NCBI GenBank assembly: GCA_947624435.1
Contig: CANQKE010000017.1
Coordinates: 1 to 47,347 of the forward strand
Direction: 5' to 3'
DNA: 47,347 bases
DNA from: an uncultured Ruminiclostridium sp.
GTDB taxonomy: Bacteria; Bacillota; Clostridia; Oscillospirales; Ruminococcaceae
A program made the position numbers and the translations under genes. This document shows, piece after piece, positions 15,048 to 24,404 of this stretch. Under the pieces are notes generated by a model. It made no database searches. It had not been told where the DNA came from and saw only the letters and a program-made list of their open reading frames with translations. How positions within the stretch are numbered: the stretch's first letter is position 1; each line of letters starts with the position of its first letter.

Positions 15048-16391
15048 TCAGCCGAAATGCTTGCGTCCGAGAAAACCGATATCGAAATCGCCTTTTTCCA
15101 CGTCCTCATCTCTCAGCAGCTCAAGCTGGAAATCTATGTTGGTGATTATTCCCTCAATGAGAAATTCACCCAGCGCTACTTTCATTTTCTGGATAGCCTC
15201 TTTGCGGTCTCTGCCCTTGACTAAGACTTTGGCTATCATGCTGTCGTAATAAGGCGGTATCTCGTACCCCTGATACACCGCGGTATCTATCCTTACGCCG
15301 AATCCCCCCGGCATATGGATGGATTCTATCTTACCCGGGCAGGGACGGAAGCCGTGTCTGGGGTCCTCCGCGTTTATGCGGCATTCTATCACATGGCCGC
15401 TCAGCTCTATATCCGACTGCTTGTATTCTAGAGGAAGTCCCGCCGCTATTTTTATCTGAGCTTTCAGCAGGTCGACGCCTGTCACCATTTCGGTAACGGG
15501 ATGCTCCACCTGTATGCGGGCGTTCATCTCCATAAAGTAGAAATTAAGCTGCTTATCCACCAGAAATTCCACCGTGCCGGCGTTTGCGTAGCCGCACGCC
15601 TTTGCCGCACGAACGGCAGCCTCTCCCATTTTTTGGCGAAGCTCCGGCGTCATTATCGGGCTGGGGCTTTCCTCCAGCACCTTTTGATTTCTCCTTTGAA
15701 GTGAACAGTCGCGTTCTCCTAAGTAAATTATATCACCCTGCTCGTCGGCGAGTATCTGTATCTCGACGTGGCGCGGGTCAACTATGAATTTTTCGATATA
15801 AATGTCGTCGTTGCCAAAGCAGCTCATCGCCTCCTGCTTAGCGGCTGTAATGGCGGCTTCCAGCTCGGAATGGTCGTTTACCAGCCGTATGCCGCGGCCG
15901 CCGCCGCCCGCGCTCGCTTTCACCATTACGGGATAGCCTATGCGCTCGGCTATCACTTCGGCCTGCTCATAGCTTTCCACCACGCCGTCTGAGCCCGGTA
16001 CTACCGGAACTCCGGCTTTTATCATGGTCTGCTTGGCGTTCGCTTTGTCGCCCATAGCGTCCATCGCCTCCGCCGACGGGCCTATGAATTTTATCCCGCA
16101 CTTATCGCACAATCTGACAAATGCGCTGTTTTCCGACAAAAATCCAAAGCCGGGGTGTATCGCCTGAGCGCCTGTCACCTCACAGGCGGCAAGCAGAGCT
16201 TTAGTATTAAGATAGCTGTCCTTGCTCGGAGCGGGGCCGATGCAGACCGCCTCGTCCGCTATCTGGGCGTGCAGAGCCGTCCTGTCCGCCTCGGAATATA
16301 CCGCGACGGTGCTTATCCCGAGCTCCCGACAGGCGCGTATTATCCGCACCGCTATCTCGCCCCTGTTGGCGATGAGAATTTTACTAAACAT
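15048..16391 (-). CDS. accC: Biotin carboxylase subunit of acetyl-CoA carboxylase
   Basis: A 447-residue ATP-grasp enzyme, the normal length. It carboxylates biotin on AccB using ATP and bicarbonate. N-terminal ANRGEIAVRIIRACRELGI, the glycine-rich ATP loop KASAGGGGRGI (about 159-169) and the substrate-site segment EMNARIQVEHPVTE are intact. The start ATG follows AGAGGAAC. It is 19 bases from fabZ upstream, and is separated from accD downstream by the structured repeat. Confidence 0.96.
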   Translation of the reverse strand: MFSKILIANRGEIAVRIIRACRELGISTVAVYSEADRTALHAQIADEAVCIGPAPSKDSYLNTKALLAACEVTGAQAIHPGFGFLSENSAFVRLCDKCGIKFIGPSAEAMDAMGDKANAKQTMIKAGVPVVPGSDGVVESYEQAEVIAERIGYPVMVKASAGGGGRGIRLVNDHSELEAAITAAKQEAMSCFGNDDIYIEKFIVDPRHVEIQILADEQGDIIYLGERDCSLQRRNQKVLEESPSPIMTPELRQKMGEAAVRAAKACGYANAGTVEFLVDKQLNFYFMEMNARIQVEHPVTEMVTGVDLLKAQIKIAAGLPLEYKQSDIELSGHVIECRINAEDPRHGFRPCPGKIESIHMPGGFGVRIDTAVYQGYEIPPYYDSMIAKVLVKGRDRKEAIQKMKVALGEFLIEGIITNIDFQLELLRDEDVEKGDFDIGFLGRKHFG

Positions 16392-16410
16392 CAGCAGTTC
16401 CTCTTTATGC

Positions 16411-16839
16411 TTATTTAATGGCGAAGGATATCTCGGCGGATACCGCCTTTTCGCCGTTTACCGTAGCGATACCTTTTCCTATGCCGACCGGTCCTTTTAC
16501 CTTGATTATCTCGACTTCAAGCCGCAGCAGGTCGCCGGGTACTACCTGACGGCGGAATTTTGCCTCTTTTACGCCGCCGAAAAAGCCTATCTTGCCCTTG
16601 TTCTCCGGCAGGGCGAGCATAGCCACCGCGCCCGCCTGAGCAAGCATTTCCAGCATAAGCACTCCCGGCACTACCGGATATTCGGGGAAATGCCCCTTGA
16701 ACCAGAACTCGTCCTCGTTCATGTATTTTGTGGCGACCACCCGCTGACCCGGCTCCATCTCCTCGATGGTGTCTATCAGCAAAAACGGGTCGCGGTGCGG
16801 GATTATCTCTTTTATCTGTTCCTTATCCATTAAAGGCAT
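16411..16839 (-). CDS. fabZ: 3-hydroxyacyl-ACP dehydratase
   Basis: A 142-residue hotdog-fold enzyme that removes water from 3-hydroxyacyl-ACP. The catalytic histidine is in IPHRDPFLLID (about 14-24), and the glutamate lies in the helix after KGHFPEYPVVPGV (MLEMLAQAG). FabA is not seen here, so how double bonds are introduced cannot be told. It sits between accB and accC, the usual Firmicutes order. Confidence 0.95.
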   Translation of the reverse strand: MPLMDKEQIKEIIPHRDPFLLIDTIEEMEPGQRVVATKYMNEDEFWFKGHFPEYPVVPGVLMLEMLAQAGAVAMLALPENKGKIGFFGGVKEAKFRRQVVPGDLLRLEVEIIKVKGPVGIGKGIATVNGEKAVSAEISFAIK

Positions 16840-16853
16840 GACTTTATCCGTCC

Positions 16854-17330
16854 TTATTTAAGTATTATAAGCGGCTGGCCGTACTCCACAGCCTCGCCGT
16901 CCTTTGCCTCGATACGCTCTACAACGCCGGAGCAGTCCGCCTGTATCTCGTTCATGACCTTCATGCTCTCGATTATGCAGACCACGTCCCCCTCGTTCAC
17001 CGTGTCGCCGACCTTTACAAAAGCAGGCTTGCCGGGCGCGGGCGCGCTGTAAAATGTTCCTACTATCGGGCTTTTTATCGCCTTGCCGTCACACTTCGAT
17101 ACGGTCTGTACCGGCGCTTCCGTTCCGGCGGCCGCGTTTACGGTAACGCTCTGCGCTCCGGCAACGGGTATAGGCATAGGCATAGCTACAGGCGGAGGAT
17201 CCTTCGGCTTGCAGCCGAGCTCCGCCTCAAAGCCGTCGTTTTTGACCTTGAGGTATTCAAGCCCGCTTTCTTTCATTATATCTATAAGCTCTTTTACCTT
17301 GTCGATAAGCTCGTCTTTCTCGTATTGCAT
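16854..17330 (-). CDS. accB: Biotin carboxyl carrier protein
   Basis: 158 residues. An N-terminal helical segment, a Pro/Ala-rich linker (about 45-80, with [14 protein letters not shown]) and a C-terminal biotinyl domain. The biotin lysine is in [11 protein letters not shown] (about Lys123); the usual EAMKM is here ESMKV, a mild variation. It carries carboxybiotin between AccC and AccDA. It lies 14 bases upstream of fabZ in the same transcript. Confidence 0.95.
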   Translation of the reverse strand: MQYEKDELIDKVKELIDIMKESGLEYLKVKNDGFEAELGCKPKDPPPVAMPMPIPVAGAQSVTVNAAAGTEAPVQTVSKCDGKAIKSPIVGTFYSAPAPGKPAFVKVGDTVNEGDVVCIIESMKVMNEIQADCSGVVERIEAKDGEAVEYGQPLIILK

Positions 17331-17347
17331 GTCTTTTCTCCTTATGT

Positions 17348-18583
17348 TTATTCCGCCGGGGCAAACGCTATGCAGGCGTTATGTCCGCCGAATCCCAGCG
17401 AATTGCTGAGCGCCGCCGTTATCTTAAGGTCGCGGCTATGGTTTTCGGTAACATAGTCAAGGTCACATTCCGGATCGGGAACTTTATAGCCGAGCGTGCG
17501 GTGTACCTTGCCGTTTTTTATCTGAAGCGCCGTAGCTACCGCCTCTACACCTCCTGCTGCGCCGAGCAGATGTCCGGTCATGGACTTAGTGGAGTTTATC
17601 GCGATATCCTTTGCATGTTCGCCGAATACCAGCTTTATCGCCGCCGTTTCGGTGCGGTCGTTTATCGCGGTGGAGGTGCCGTGCGCGTTGATATAATTGA
17701 ACTTCTCCGGTGCTATGCCGGATTCCTTTACGGCAAGCTCCATCGCCTTTGCTCCGCCCAGTCCCTCAGGATCGGGGCTGGTCTCGTGATATGCGTCGCA
17801 GGTAGCGCCGTAGCCTACCACCTCGGCGTATATCTTAGCGCCGCGCGCCTTTGCGTGTTCATATTCCTCCAGTACGACGATACCGCAGCCGTCGCCGAGT
17901 ACAAAACCGCTGCGCTCCGCGTCGAACGGTATGCTCGCGCGGTCGGGGTCGGCGGACTTTGTGATAGCGTGCATATTATTGAATCCCGCATAAGCAAAGC
18001 CTATCGAGCATTTTTCGGTGCCGCCCGCTATCGCCATATCTATATAGCCGTTCTTTATCGCGTGGAACGCCTCTCCTATCGCGTGAGTGCCGCTCGCGCA
18101 GGCACTGACCGTGCAGTAATTGACGCCCTTGAAGCCGGTGCGTATAGCTACCGTACCCGCCGCCATATTTCCTATCATCATGGGTATTGTGAATACCGAT
18201 ACGCGGCCGTTGCCCTTATTATGATAAGTCAGCATCTGCTCCTGGGTCGTTTCCATGCCGCCGATACCGGAGCCGATTATCACGCCGCAGCGGTAGGGGT
18301 CCATATCCTTGAAATCCGTGCCCGCGTCCGCTAAAGCCTTCATAGCCGCATACACCGCGTACTGTGTGATTATATCGGTGCGGCGCAGCTCTTTTTTGTC
18401 GAAATATTCCGACGGGTCGAAATCCTTTACCGACGCTTTTATATTAAGCTCCTCGCTCTGTCCGGGGAACCACTGCTCTAATGTGAAGCCGTGCTTTCCG
18501 TTGTCCAGACTGCTCCAGAACTCCTCCACGGTGTTTCCTATCGGGCTTACCACCCCGAGGCCGGAGATAACTACTCTGCTCAT
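17348..18583 (-). CDS. fabF: 3-oxoacyl-ACP synthase II
   Basis: A 411-residue thiolase-fold condensing enzyme that elongates acyl-ACP with malonyl-ACP. The catalytic triad is visible: cysteine in [10 protein letters not shown] (about 163), histidine in NAHGTST (about 300) and histidine in [13 protein letters not shown] (about 337). Normal length. An AAAGGAAAGGAA site precedes the ATG. Confidence 0.96.
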   Translation of the reverse strand: MSRVVISGLGVVSPIGNTVEEFWSSLDNGKHGFTLEQWFPGQSEELNIKASVKDFDPSEYFDKKELRRTDIITQYAVYAAMKALADAGTDFKDMDPYRCGVIIGSGIGGMETTQEQMLTYHNKGNGRVSVFTIPMMIGNMAAGTVAIRTGFKGVNYCTVSACASGTHAIGEAFHAIKNGYIDMAIAGGTEKCSIGFAYAGFNNMHAITKSADPDRASIPFDAERSGFVLGDGCGIVVLEEYEHAKARGAKIYAEVVGYGATCDAYHETSPDPEGLGGAKAMELAVKESGIAPEKFNYINAHGTSTAINDRTETAAIKLVFGEHAKDIAINSTKSMTGHLLGAAGGVEAVATALQIKNGKVHRTLGYKVPDPECDLDYVTENHSRDLKITAALSNSLGFGGHNACIAFAPAE

Positions 18584-18602
18584 GTTTATTCCTTTCCTTT
18601 CG

Positions 18603-19337
18603 TCACATTGACAGTCCGCCGCTTATCTCAATGACCTGTCCGGTCACATAGCTTGCATCGGGTGAGGCAAGGAAAGAAACGACGCCCGCTATCTCCTCCA
18701 CCTGTCCGTATCTTTTCAGCGCTATCTGTCCGAGTATCGCCGCTTTCATCTCGTCGGAAAGCTGCGCGGTCATCGGCGTATCGATAAATCCCGGAGCTAC
18801 CGCGTTGCAGGTTATCCCACGCGAGCCGAGCTCCTTGGCGGTGGTCTTTGTCATGCCGATTATCGCCGCTTTGGACGCGGAATAGTTCATCTGCCCCGCG
18901 TTGCCGTAAACGCCCGCCACCGACGACAGGTTTATTATCCTGCCGCTGCGCTGCTTCATCATCACCGAGCCGGCGAATTTCGTCATATTGAAAACGCTTT
19001 TCTGATTTACCGAGATGACAAGGTCGTAGTTTTCTTCGCTCATTCTCGCTAAAAGTCCGTCGCGGGTGATACCGGCGTTGTTTACCAGCACGTCTATCGT
19101 GTTAAAGCGCGCCTTTATCTTTTTCACCATATCCTCGCATTGATCGTGCTTTGATACGTCGGCGATAAATATCTCACATTCCACGCCGAGCGCCTTTATC
19201 CTGTCGGCTATATCGTTGCCCTCAAAGCAGCTTTGAGAAATATCGTTCAGCGCTATGTTATAGCCGTCCTTTGCGAGTCTTTCGGCTATCGCCGCGCCTA
19301 TGCCGCGAGCCGAGCCTGTAATTACAGCGGTTGCCAT
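18603..19337 (-). CDS. fabG: 3-oxoacyl-ACP reductase
   Basis: A 244-residue short-chain dehydrogenase/reductase that reduces 3-oxoacyl-ACP with NADPH. The cofactor loop TGSARGIG (about 7-14), NNAG (about 87-90), the catalytic Ser in LSSVAGVYG and YSASK (Tyr152, Lys156) are intact, followed by the typical PGFIDTPM. Cluster context between fabK and fabF supports FabG over other SDR enzymes. Confidence 0.95.
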   Translation of the reverse strand: MATAVITGSARGIGAAIAERLAKDGYNIALNDISQSCFEGNDIADRIKALGVECEIFIADVSKHDQCEDMVKKIKARFNTIDVLVNNAGITRDGLLARMSEENYDLVISVNQKSVFNMTKFAGSVMMKQRSGRIINLSSVAGVYGNAGQMNYSASKAAIIGMTKTTAKELGSRGITCNAVAPGFIDTPMTAQLSDEMKAAILGQIALKRYGQVEEIAGVVSFLASPDASYVTGQVIEISGGLSM

Positions 19338-19353
19338 TTTTTCCGTCCTTTCG

Positions 19354-20286
19354 TCAGTCGCGAGCGCCGAGCAGCTTTTCGGCTCCGTCGAACATCTCTT
19401 CTATTATCTCTTTTGCGGGTTGGATCTTTTTTACCATTCCGGCGATAGCTCCGCACAAGAACGAGCCCTCTTCAAGATTGCCGTCCTGCACCGCTTTTCT
19501 AAGCGAACCTACCGTCAGCTCTTCAAACTCCTCCGGAGTTATCGAACCGGAGTTTTCACCGTTCGCAAGCTTTTTGGAAAACTTTGTCTTAAGATTGCGG
19601 CAGGGATGACCGGTATATCTTCCGGTAACTATGCTGTCGGTGTCCTTTGCGTCCACTACCAGCTGTTTATAAGTGGGATGTATCTGACATTCCTCAGCGG
19701 CAAGAAAACGCGTGCCTACCTGAACGCCCTCTGCTCCGAGCATAAAGCTTGCGGCAATACCTCTGCCGTCCGCGATACCGCCCGCTGCGATGACGGGTAT
19801 CTCCACCGCGTCGACTACCTGCGGAACAAGGCACATGGTGGTATTTTCACCGATATGGCCGCCGGACTCTGTACCCTCGGCTATCACCGCCGCCGCGCCG
19901 GAACGCTCCATGCGCTTTGCGAGTGCCACGCTCGGCACTACCGGTATCACTTTTATCCCCGCGTCGTTCCATGCGGACATATACTGTCCGGGATTGCCCG
20001 CTCCGGTGGTTATCACCGGGACTTTTTCGTCTATAACGAGCTGTGCAAGCTCCGCCGCGTTAGGGGACATAAGCATAACGTTCACCCCGAAAGGATTGTC
20101 GGTAAGGCTTTTTGCGCGGCGTATCTGCTCTCTTAAATAATCTATCGGAGCGGAGCCGCCCGCGATAAGTCCCACGCCGCCGGCGTTCGATACCGCGGCG
20201 GCAAGCGTGCTTTCCGCTACCCATGCCATACCGCCCTGCAATATCGGGTATTTTACATTCAGCAATTCGGTTATCCTTGTTTTCAT
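19354..20286 (-). CDS. fabK: Enoyl-ACP reductase II (flavoprotein)
   Basis: A 310-residue FMN-dependent TIM-barrel protein of the nitronate monooxygenase-like family. It begins with KYPILQGGMAWVA, followed by NAGGVGLIAGG, AEGTESGGHIG, VIAAGGIADGRG and GAEGVQVGTRF. It catalyses the last reduction in each fatty-acid cycle with NAD(P)H. Location between fabH and fabG marks it as FabK rather than a nitronate enzyme. FabI-type reductase is not seen in the window. Confidence 0.93.
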   Translation of the reverse strand: MKTRITELLNVKYPILQGGMAWVAESTLAAAVSNAGGVGLIAGGSAPIDYLREQIRRAKSLTDNPFGVNVMLMSPNAAELAQLVIDEKVPVITTGAGNPGQYMSAWNDAGIKVIPVVPSVALAKRMERSGAAAVIAEGTESGGHIGENTTMCLVPQVVDAVEIPVIAAGGIADGRGIAASFMLGAEGVQVGTRFLAAEECQIHPTYKQLVVDAKDTDSIVTGRYTGHPCRNLKTKFSKKLANGENSGSITPEEFEELTVGSLRKAVQDGNLEEGSFLCGAIAGMVKKIQPAKEIIEEMFDGAEKLLGARD

Positions 20287-20301
20287 CTTCCTTTTCCTTT
20301 C

Positions 20302-21297
20302 TCAGTATTCGAAAATGCAGGCTCCGTAGGTAAGCCCCGCGCCGAAGCCTACAAGGCATATATTCATTCCTCTTTTCAGCCGTCCCGCCGCGTCGAGCTC
20401 CGCAAGACACATAGGTATGCAGGAGCTGGAGGTGTTGCCGTGTGTTTCAAGGTTGGTATATACCTTGCTTTCGTCCACGTTCATCTTTTTGAGCGCCGAC
20501 TGGATTATCCTTATATTCGCCTGATGAGGTATCACCAGATCAAGGTCGTTTATATCAAAGCCGGACTGCGCGCATACCTTGTCCACCGCGTCCGCCATAG
20601 CGTCCACCGCGAATTTGTAAACCGCCTTGCCGTCCATCTGTAAATAACGTTCTTTCTGCGGGGTGTTTATGATGTCCTTAAGCACGTCGTCGCCCTTGAA
20701 AAAGGGGTTGTTGCGGTTATATTCCACCTTGCAGTAAAGGTCGCGCAGCATATCGCCCTTAGCGCCCATAGTGCTGTAATAAATTCCGCTGCCCTTTTGA
20801 ACTACCGCAGCGCCCGCTCCGTCGCCGAACAGTATGCAGCTTGCCCTGTCCTCGTAGTCTATCTGACTGGTGAGCCGCTCGCTTGCCACTACCAGTATCG
20901 TCTTATAAATATCCGCCGCGAGGTAATTTCTCGCTATATCCAAAGCGGTTATAAATCCGGTGCAGGCGGTGTTTATATCTATCGCGGCACAGCCGTCAGC
21001 GCCGATTATGTTCTGGATAAGGCAGGCGGTATTCGGGTAGAAAAAATCCGGCGAGCAGGTGGACACTATTATAGCGTCGATATCCTTTCCCGTAACGCCC
21101 GCATTAGACAGAGCTTTTTTGCAAGCCTCCGCCCCCATAATAAAATTCGGCTTGTCCGGACTTATCCGGCGCTCGGATATGCCGGTGCGGGTGGTTATCC
21201 ACTCGTCGGTAGTTTCTATAAATTTTGTAAACATTTCGTTGGTGGCGATAAATTCGGGCAGATAAGCGCCCGTGCCGATTATACTGATACCGCTCAT
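20302..21297 (-). CDS. fabH: 3-oxoacyl-ACP synthase III
   Basis: A 331-residue initiating condensing enzyme joining acetyl- (or branched acyl-) CoA with malonyl-ACP. The triad is present: Cys in NTACTGF (about 112), His in IPHQAN (about 258) and Asn in ETHGNTSSS (about 288). First gene of the minus-strand fatty-acid transcript. Its promoter overlaps the fabD promoter on the other strand, and an inverted repeat lies just after its transcription start. Confidence 0.95.
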   Translation of the reverse strand: MSGISIIGTGAYLPEFIATNEMFTKFIETTDEWITTRTGISERRISPDKPNFIMGAEACKKALSNAGVTGKDIDAIIVSTCSPDFFYPNTACLIQNIIGADGCAAIDINTACTGFITALDIARNYLAADIYKTILVVASERLTSQIDYEDRASCILFGDGAGAAVVQKGSGIYYSTMGAKGDMLRDLYCKVEYNRNNPFFKGDDVLKDIINTPQKERYLQMDGKAVYKFAVDAMADAVDKVCAQSGFDINDLDLVIPHQANIRIIQSALKKMNVDESKVYTNLETHGNTSSSCIPMCLAELDAAGRLKRGMNICLVGFGAGLTYGACIFEY

Positions 21298-21337
21298 TGT
21301 TTTCCGTCCTTTCGGCTGACAGAGTTATTTTGCTTTA

Positions 21338-21366
21338 GCGGATAATTTACAGTTGATTTTATCCGC
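21338..21366. promoter_or_regulatory. Inverted repeat, candidate operator shared by fabH and fabD
   Basis: gcggataa (21338-21345) and ttatccgc (21359-21366) are exact complements separated by 13 bases. They overlap the -35 and spacer of the fabD promoter and begin a few bases after the expected fabH transcription start. One protein bound here could affect both strands. It matches neither the FapR nor the FabT consensus as I know them. It could instead be an RNA hairpin in the fabH leader. Confidence 0.5.
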
Positions 21367-21381
21367 CGTATAGTGTATAAT
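21353..21381 (+). promoter_or_regulatory. Promoter of fabD operon
   Basis: TTGATT (21353-21358), 17-base spacer, TATAAT (21376-21381). The -10 overlaps that of the opposite fabH promoter. The leader to fabD is about 158 bases and contains a long-range pair tgacaaag/ctttgtca and a stem near 21475-21524; nothing else is recognised in it. Confidence 0.8.
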
Positions 21382-21405
21382 AAAATCAGATGATGACAAA
21401 GTAAA
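21377..21405 (-). promoter_or_regulatory. Promoter of fabH operon
   Basis: Minus strand TTTACT (plus 21400-21405), 17-base spacer, TATTAT (plus 21377-21382). Five of the six -10 bases are the same base pairs used by the fabD -10. Confidence 0.72.
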
Positions 21406-21545
21406 GACCAAAATACTCCACTATCTATTTTAACCTATTTATGGGTGCTTTGTCAACCTTATTTTCATTGTTTTGTCGCAAAACGGAGAAAAAACCGATA
21501 TATGACATGCCGCCGTCTTTGCGAAGAGGAAAGGAAAGATACATA

Positions 21546-22478
21546 ATGTTTGAAAAGAACACCACCGCGTTTATTTTTTCGGGACAGGGTTCTCAGTACC
21601 CCGGAATGGGAAAAGCGCTGTACGACAGCATACCCGCCTGCCGCGAGATACTGGATACCGCCGAGGACGTACTCGGCTTTAGATTGTCCGAGCTTATGTT
21701 TTCCGGCACGCCGGAGGAATTGGCGCAGACCACCGTTTCCCAGCCCGCGATAATGGCGGTATCTCTTATGGCACTTGCCGCGGTGAGGGAAAAAGGTATA
21801 GACTGTGCGGCGGTCGCGGGTCATTCTCTCGGAGAATACGCGGCGCTTACGGCAGCGGGAAGTATTACCGTCGAGCAGGCGTTCAGGCTGATAAAGCTGC
21901 GCAGCGAGGCTATGGACAAAGCGGCAAAGGCCGCTCCCGGCTGCATGAGCGCGGTCTTAGGTCTGCCCGCGGATATAGTGACAGAGGAATGTGACAGGAT
22001 AGCGGCCGAGGGTAAATACGTCTGCGCGGTAAATTACAATTCCAAAGTACAGACGGTCATCGCCGGAACGCCGGAGGGCGTAGAAGAGGCGGAGGCGGCA
22101 CTTAAGGCAAAAGGCGCTAAGCGCGCGGTCAGATTAGCGGTAAGCGCGGCGTTCCACTCAAAGCTGATGGAGTCGGCGGCTGAGGAATTTCAAAGCGGCA
22201 TAGCTGGCTTTGCTTTCGCCGAGCCGGACAGGGCGTTTTACAGCAATCTTTACGGCAAAAAGCTGACCGACTTTTCCGATATGCCGGACAAGCTGGCAAG
22301 GCATATCTGCTCGCCCGTCAGATTTACCGACGAGCTTGCCGCGATGCAGGCGGAGGGGATAAATACGTTTATCGAGCTCGGCCCCGGCAAGGTGCTTACC
22401 GGACTGGTAAAGAAGACTTTAGACGACGTTACCGCCGTGAACGTTGAGGATACAGACACACTGGAAAGCATACTGTAA
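21546..22478 (+). CDS. fabD: Malonyl-CoA:ACP transacylase
   Basis: A 310-residue enzyme that moves malonyl from CoA to AcpP. FSGQGSQYPGMG near the N-terminus and the nucleophile elbow AGHSLGEYAAL (Ser about 91) are intact; a later histidine sits in AAFHSKLM. The open frame extends 35 codons upstream, but ATG 21546 follows AGGAAAGG at the right distance and matches FabD ends. In most Clostridia fabD is inside the fab cluster; here it is on the opposite strand, heading an operon with PAP2, shikimate and other genes. Confidence 0.94.
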   Translation: MFEKNTTAFIFSGQGSQYPGMGKALYDSIPACREILDTAEDVLGFRLSELMFSGTPEELAQTTVSQPAIMAVSLMALAAVREKGIDCAAVAGHSLGEYAALTAAGSITVEQAFRLIKLRSEAMDKAAKAAPGCMSAVLGLPADIVTEECDRIAAEGKYVCAVNYNSKVQTVIAGTPEGVEEAEAALKAKGAKRAVRLAVSAAFHSKLMESAAEEFQSGIAGFAFAEPDRAFYSNLYGKKLTDFSDMPDKLARHICSPVRFTDELAAMQAEGINTFIELGPGKVLTGLVKKTLDDVTAVNVEDTDTLESIL

Positions 22479-23059
22479 TGGACATAGTAGCACTGGATTT
22501 TTCGATACTGGACGCGATACGAAATATCGCAAACCCGATACTTGACGCTATAATGAGCACGGTGAGCATGACCGGAGAAATGGGCTGGATATTCCTGCTT
22601 GCGGCGGCGGTCTGCATTTGCTTCAAATCTACCCGCAAGGCGGGAGTTTGCATGGTGATAGCGTTAGCGCTCGGCGTTATAATAGGGAACGGGCTTATCA
22701 AGAACATAGTCGACCGACCGCGCCCGTTTGAACTGCACGAGTGGATAACGCTGATAGTGCCGCCGCCGGACGATCCGTCTTTCCCGTCGGGGCATACGTT
22801 GGCGGCGTTCAACGCGGCGATAGCGTTATTTATCTACCATAAGCGGCTGGGCATAGTCGCTTTGGTATACGCGGCGGTAATGGCGTTTTCAAGGCTGTAT
22901 CTTTATGTGCATTATCCCACCGACGTTTTGGGAGGGATAATACTCGCCGTTATTTGTTCGCTGATTGCGGCATATATAGTAAATAAATTTTACGACCGCG
23001 CGGAAAAGGCTGTAATAAGCAGGTTTTCCCGCGCAAAGCAGGAAAGGAACGACTTATGA
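22478..23059 (+). CDS. PAP2-family membrane phosphatase
   Basis: A 193-residue protein with about five hydrophobic helices. All three PAP2 phosphatase motifs are present: K-x6-RP (KNIVDRPRP), PSGH (FPSGHTLAAF) and SR-x5-H-x3-D (SRLYLYVHYPTD). Likely substrates are undecaprenyl diphosphate or phosphatidyl phosphates at the outer face. The start overlaps the fabD stop by one base (TAATG), so translation is coupled; a lipid-related role fits its place after fabD. Confidence 0.85.
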   Translation: MDIVALDFSILDAIRNIANPILDAIMSTVSMTGEMGWIFLLAAAVCICFKSTRKAGVCMVIALALGVIIGNGLIKNIVDRPRPFELHEWITLIVPPPDDPSFPSGHTLAAFNAAIALFIYHKRLGIVALVYAAVMAFSRLYLYVHYPTDVLGGIILAVICSLIAAYIVNKFYDRAEKAVISRFSRAKQERNDL

Positions 23060-23883
23060 AACGTTACGCGATAATAGGACACCCGATAGGACACACGCTT
23101 TCTCCCCCGATACATAAGCGGCTGTTCGAGCTTGCGGGGATAAGCGATTTTGAATATTCGATAATGGATATACCGCCGGAGGAGCTGACGGATAAATTCC
23201 CCGTGCTGAAAGAACTTGCCGGCTTTAATATCACGATACCGCATAAGATAAACATAATAAAAATGTGCGATGAGCTGGACGAGAGCGCTAAGCGCTACAA
23301 CAGCGTCAACTGCATATCGGTCGGCGATAAGGTCGTCGGCTATAACACCGACTGCGTGGGATTTAATCTTACAGTCAAAATGCTGGGAGCAAATAACGCC
23401 GAAAGGGTAATGCTGCTCGGCTGCGGCGGAGTCGGGAGAATGGCGGCGATAGAAACGGTGCTCGGCGGCGCAAAGCTTACTATATCGGTGCGCCCGGATG
23501 ATATTCCGGTGGCAAAGGCGCTGTGCGAGGAATTAAACGCGCTTGAACCCGACAGCGCGGAATACTGCCTGCTTTGCGACGCGAAAGGCGAATACGACCT
23601 TATCGTGAACGCGACTCCGGTAGGCATGAGCCCGAATATAAACGCCTCTCCGCTGGGAGAAGAGGCGCTCGGACGGCTCAATACAAAATGCTTTTTCGAC
23701 CTTATCTACAATCCCGGCGAAACGCTGCTTATGAAGCTGATGAAGCAAAAGGGCGCAAAGGTGTGCGGCGGCATGAATATGCTGGTATGGCAGGCGGTGG
23801 CGGCTCATGAGATATGGGACGGCTCGTCTTACGATAAAAAGGATATAGAACTGCTGGTGCGCGACATGGAGGCGCTGGTCTGA
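23056..23883 (+). CDS. aroE: Shikimate dehydrogenase
   Basis: A 275-residue NADP-dependent enzyme that reduces 3-dehydroshikimate. The N-terminal GHPIGHTLSPPIHKRLF, the catalytic NITIPHK (Lys) and NSVNCI, the cofactor loop GCGGVGRMA, NATPVGM and the C-terminal GMNMLVWQA are typical. Start overlaps the PAP2 stop (ATGA). Followed directly by shikimate kinase, the next but one step of the chorismate pathway. Confidence 0.93.
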   Translation: MKRYAIIGHPIGHTLSPPIHKRLFELAGISDFEYSIMDIPPEELTDKFPVLKELAGFNITIPHKINIIKMCDELDESAKRYNSVNCISVGDKVVGYNTDCVGFNLTVKMLGANNAERVMLLGCGGVGRMAAIETVLGGAKLTISVRPDDIPVAKALCEELNALEPDSAEYCLLCDAKGEYDLIVNATPVGMSPNINASPLGEEALGRLNTKCFFDLIYNPGETLLMKLMKQKGAKVCGGMNMLVWQAVAAHEIWDGSSYDKKDIELLVRDMEALV

Positions 23884-24404
23884 TGAGGACGGTGTACCTG
23901 TGCGGATTCATGGGCTGCGGGAAAAGTCATATCGGCAGAATGCTTTCAAAGGTGTGCGGCGCTAAGTTTGTAGACCTTGACCGTTATATCGTGACCTGCG
24001 AGGGTATGACTATACCGGAAATTTTCGACAAATACGGCGAGCCGTATTTCAGGGAGTTAGAGGTAAAATATATACGCTCCTTTGGCGGGAATACGGTGGT
24101 GGCGACCGGCGGCGGAGCTATGCTGCGGGACGAGACTGCGGCGTTTGCGAGAGAAAACGGCACAGTGTTTTTCTTAAACGCGGCTTTTGATACCTGCTAC
24201 ATGAGGATAAAGGACGATACCAACCGACCTTTGGTACAGCAAAACAGCAAGGAGCAGCTTAAAGAATTGTACCTTAAGCGTTTTCCGATATACAGGAAAA
24301 ACTGCACCTATGAGATAAACTCCAACACCGAGGATAAAAACATCGTCGAGGAGATAATGAAGTTTATCAGAATGGAAAACAAACAGACGGAGAATTTATG
24401 CTGA
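23883..24404 (+). CDS. aroK: Shikimate kinase
   Basis: 173 residues. P-loop GFMGCGKS (about 8-15), the DxD-like VDLDRYI binding shikimate, TGGGAML (about 77-83) and a lid region with NRPL are present. It phosphorylates shikimate with ATP. Overlaps aroE by one base (TGATG) and the next gene by seven, showing a polycistronic message. Confidence 0.92.
   Translation: MRTVYLCGFMGCGKSHIGRMLSKVCGAKFVDLDRYIVTCEGMTIPEIFDKYGEPYFRELEVKYIRSFGGNTVVATGGGAMLRDETAAFARENGTVFFLNAAFDTCYMRIKDDTNRPLVQQNSKEQLKELYLKRFPIYRKNCTYEINSNTEDKNIVEEIMKFIRMENKQTENLC

Noticed and set aside
17381-18334. 317-codon plus-strand frame opposite fabF
   Set aside because: It is the antisense shadow of fabF, whose catalytic residues are all intact; the shadow has no ribosome site and no recognisable domain. 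Similar shadows oppose fabK, fabH and the GGDEF gene.
21441-21545. N-terminal extension of fabD by 35 codons
   Set aside because: No ribosome site at the upstream ATG, the added residues do not resemble FabD, and ATG 21546 has a good site.
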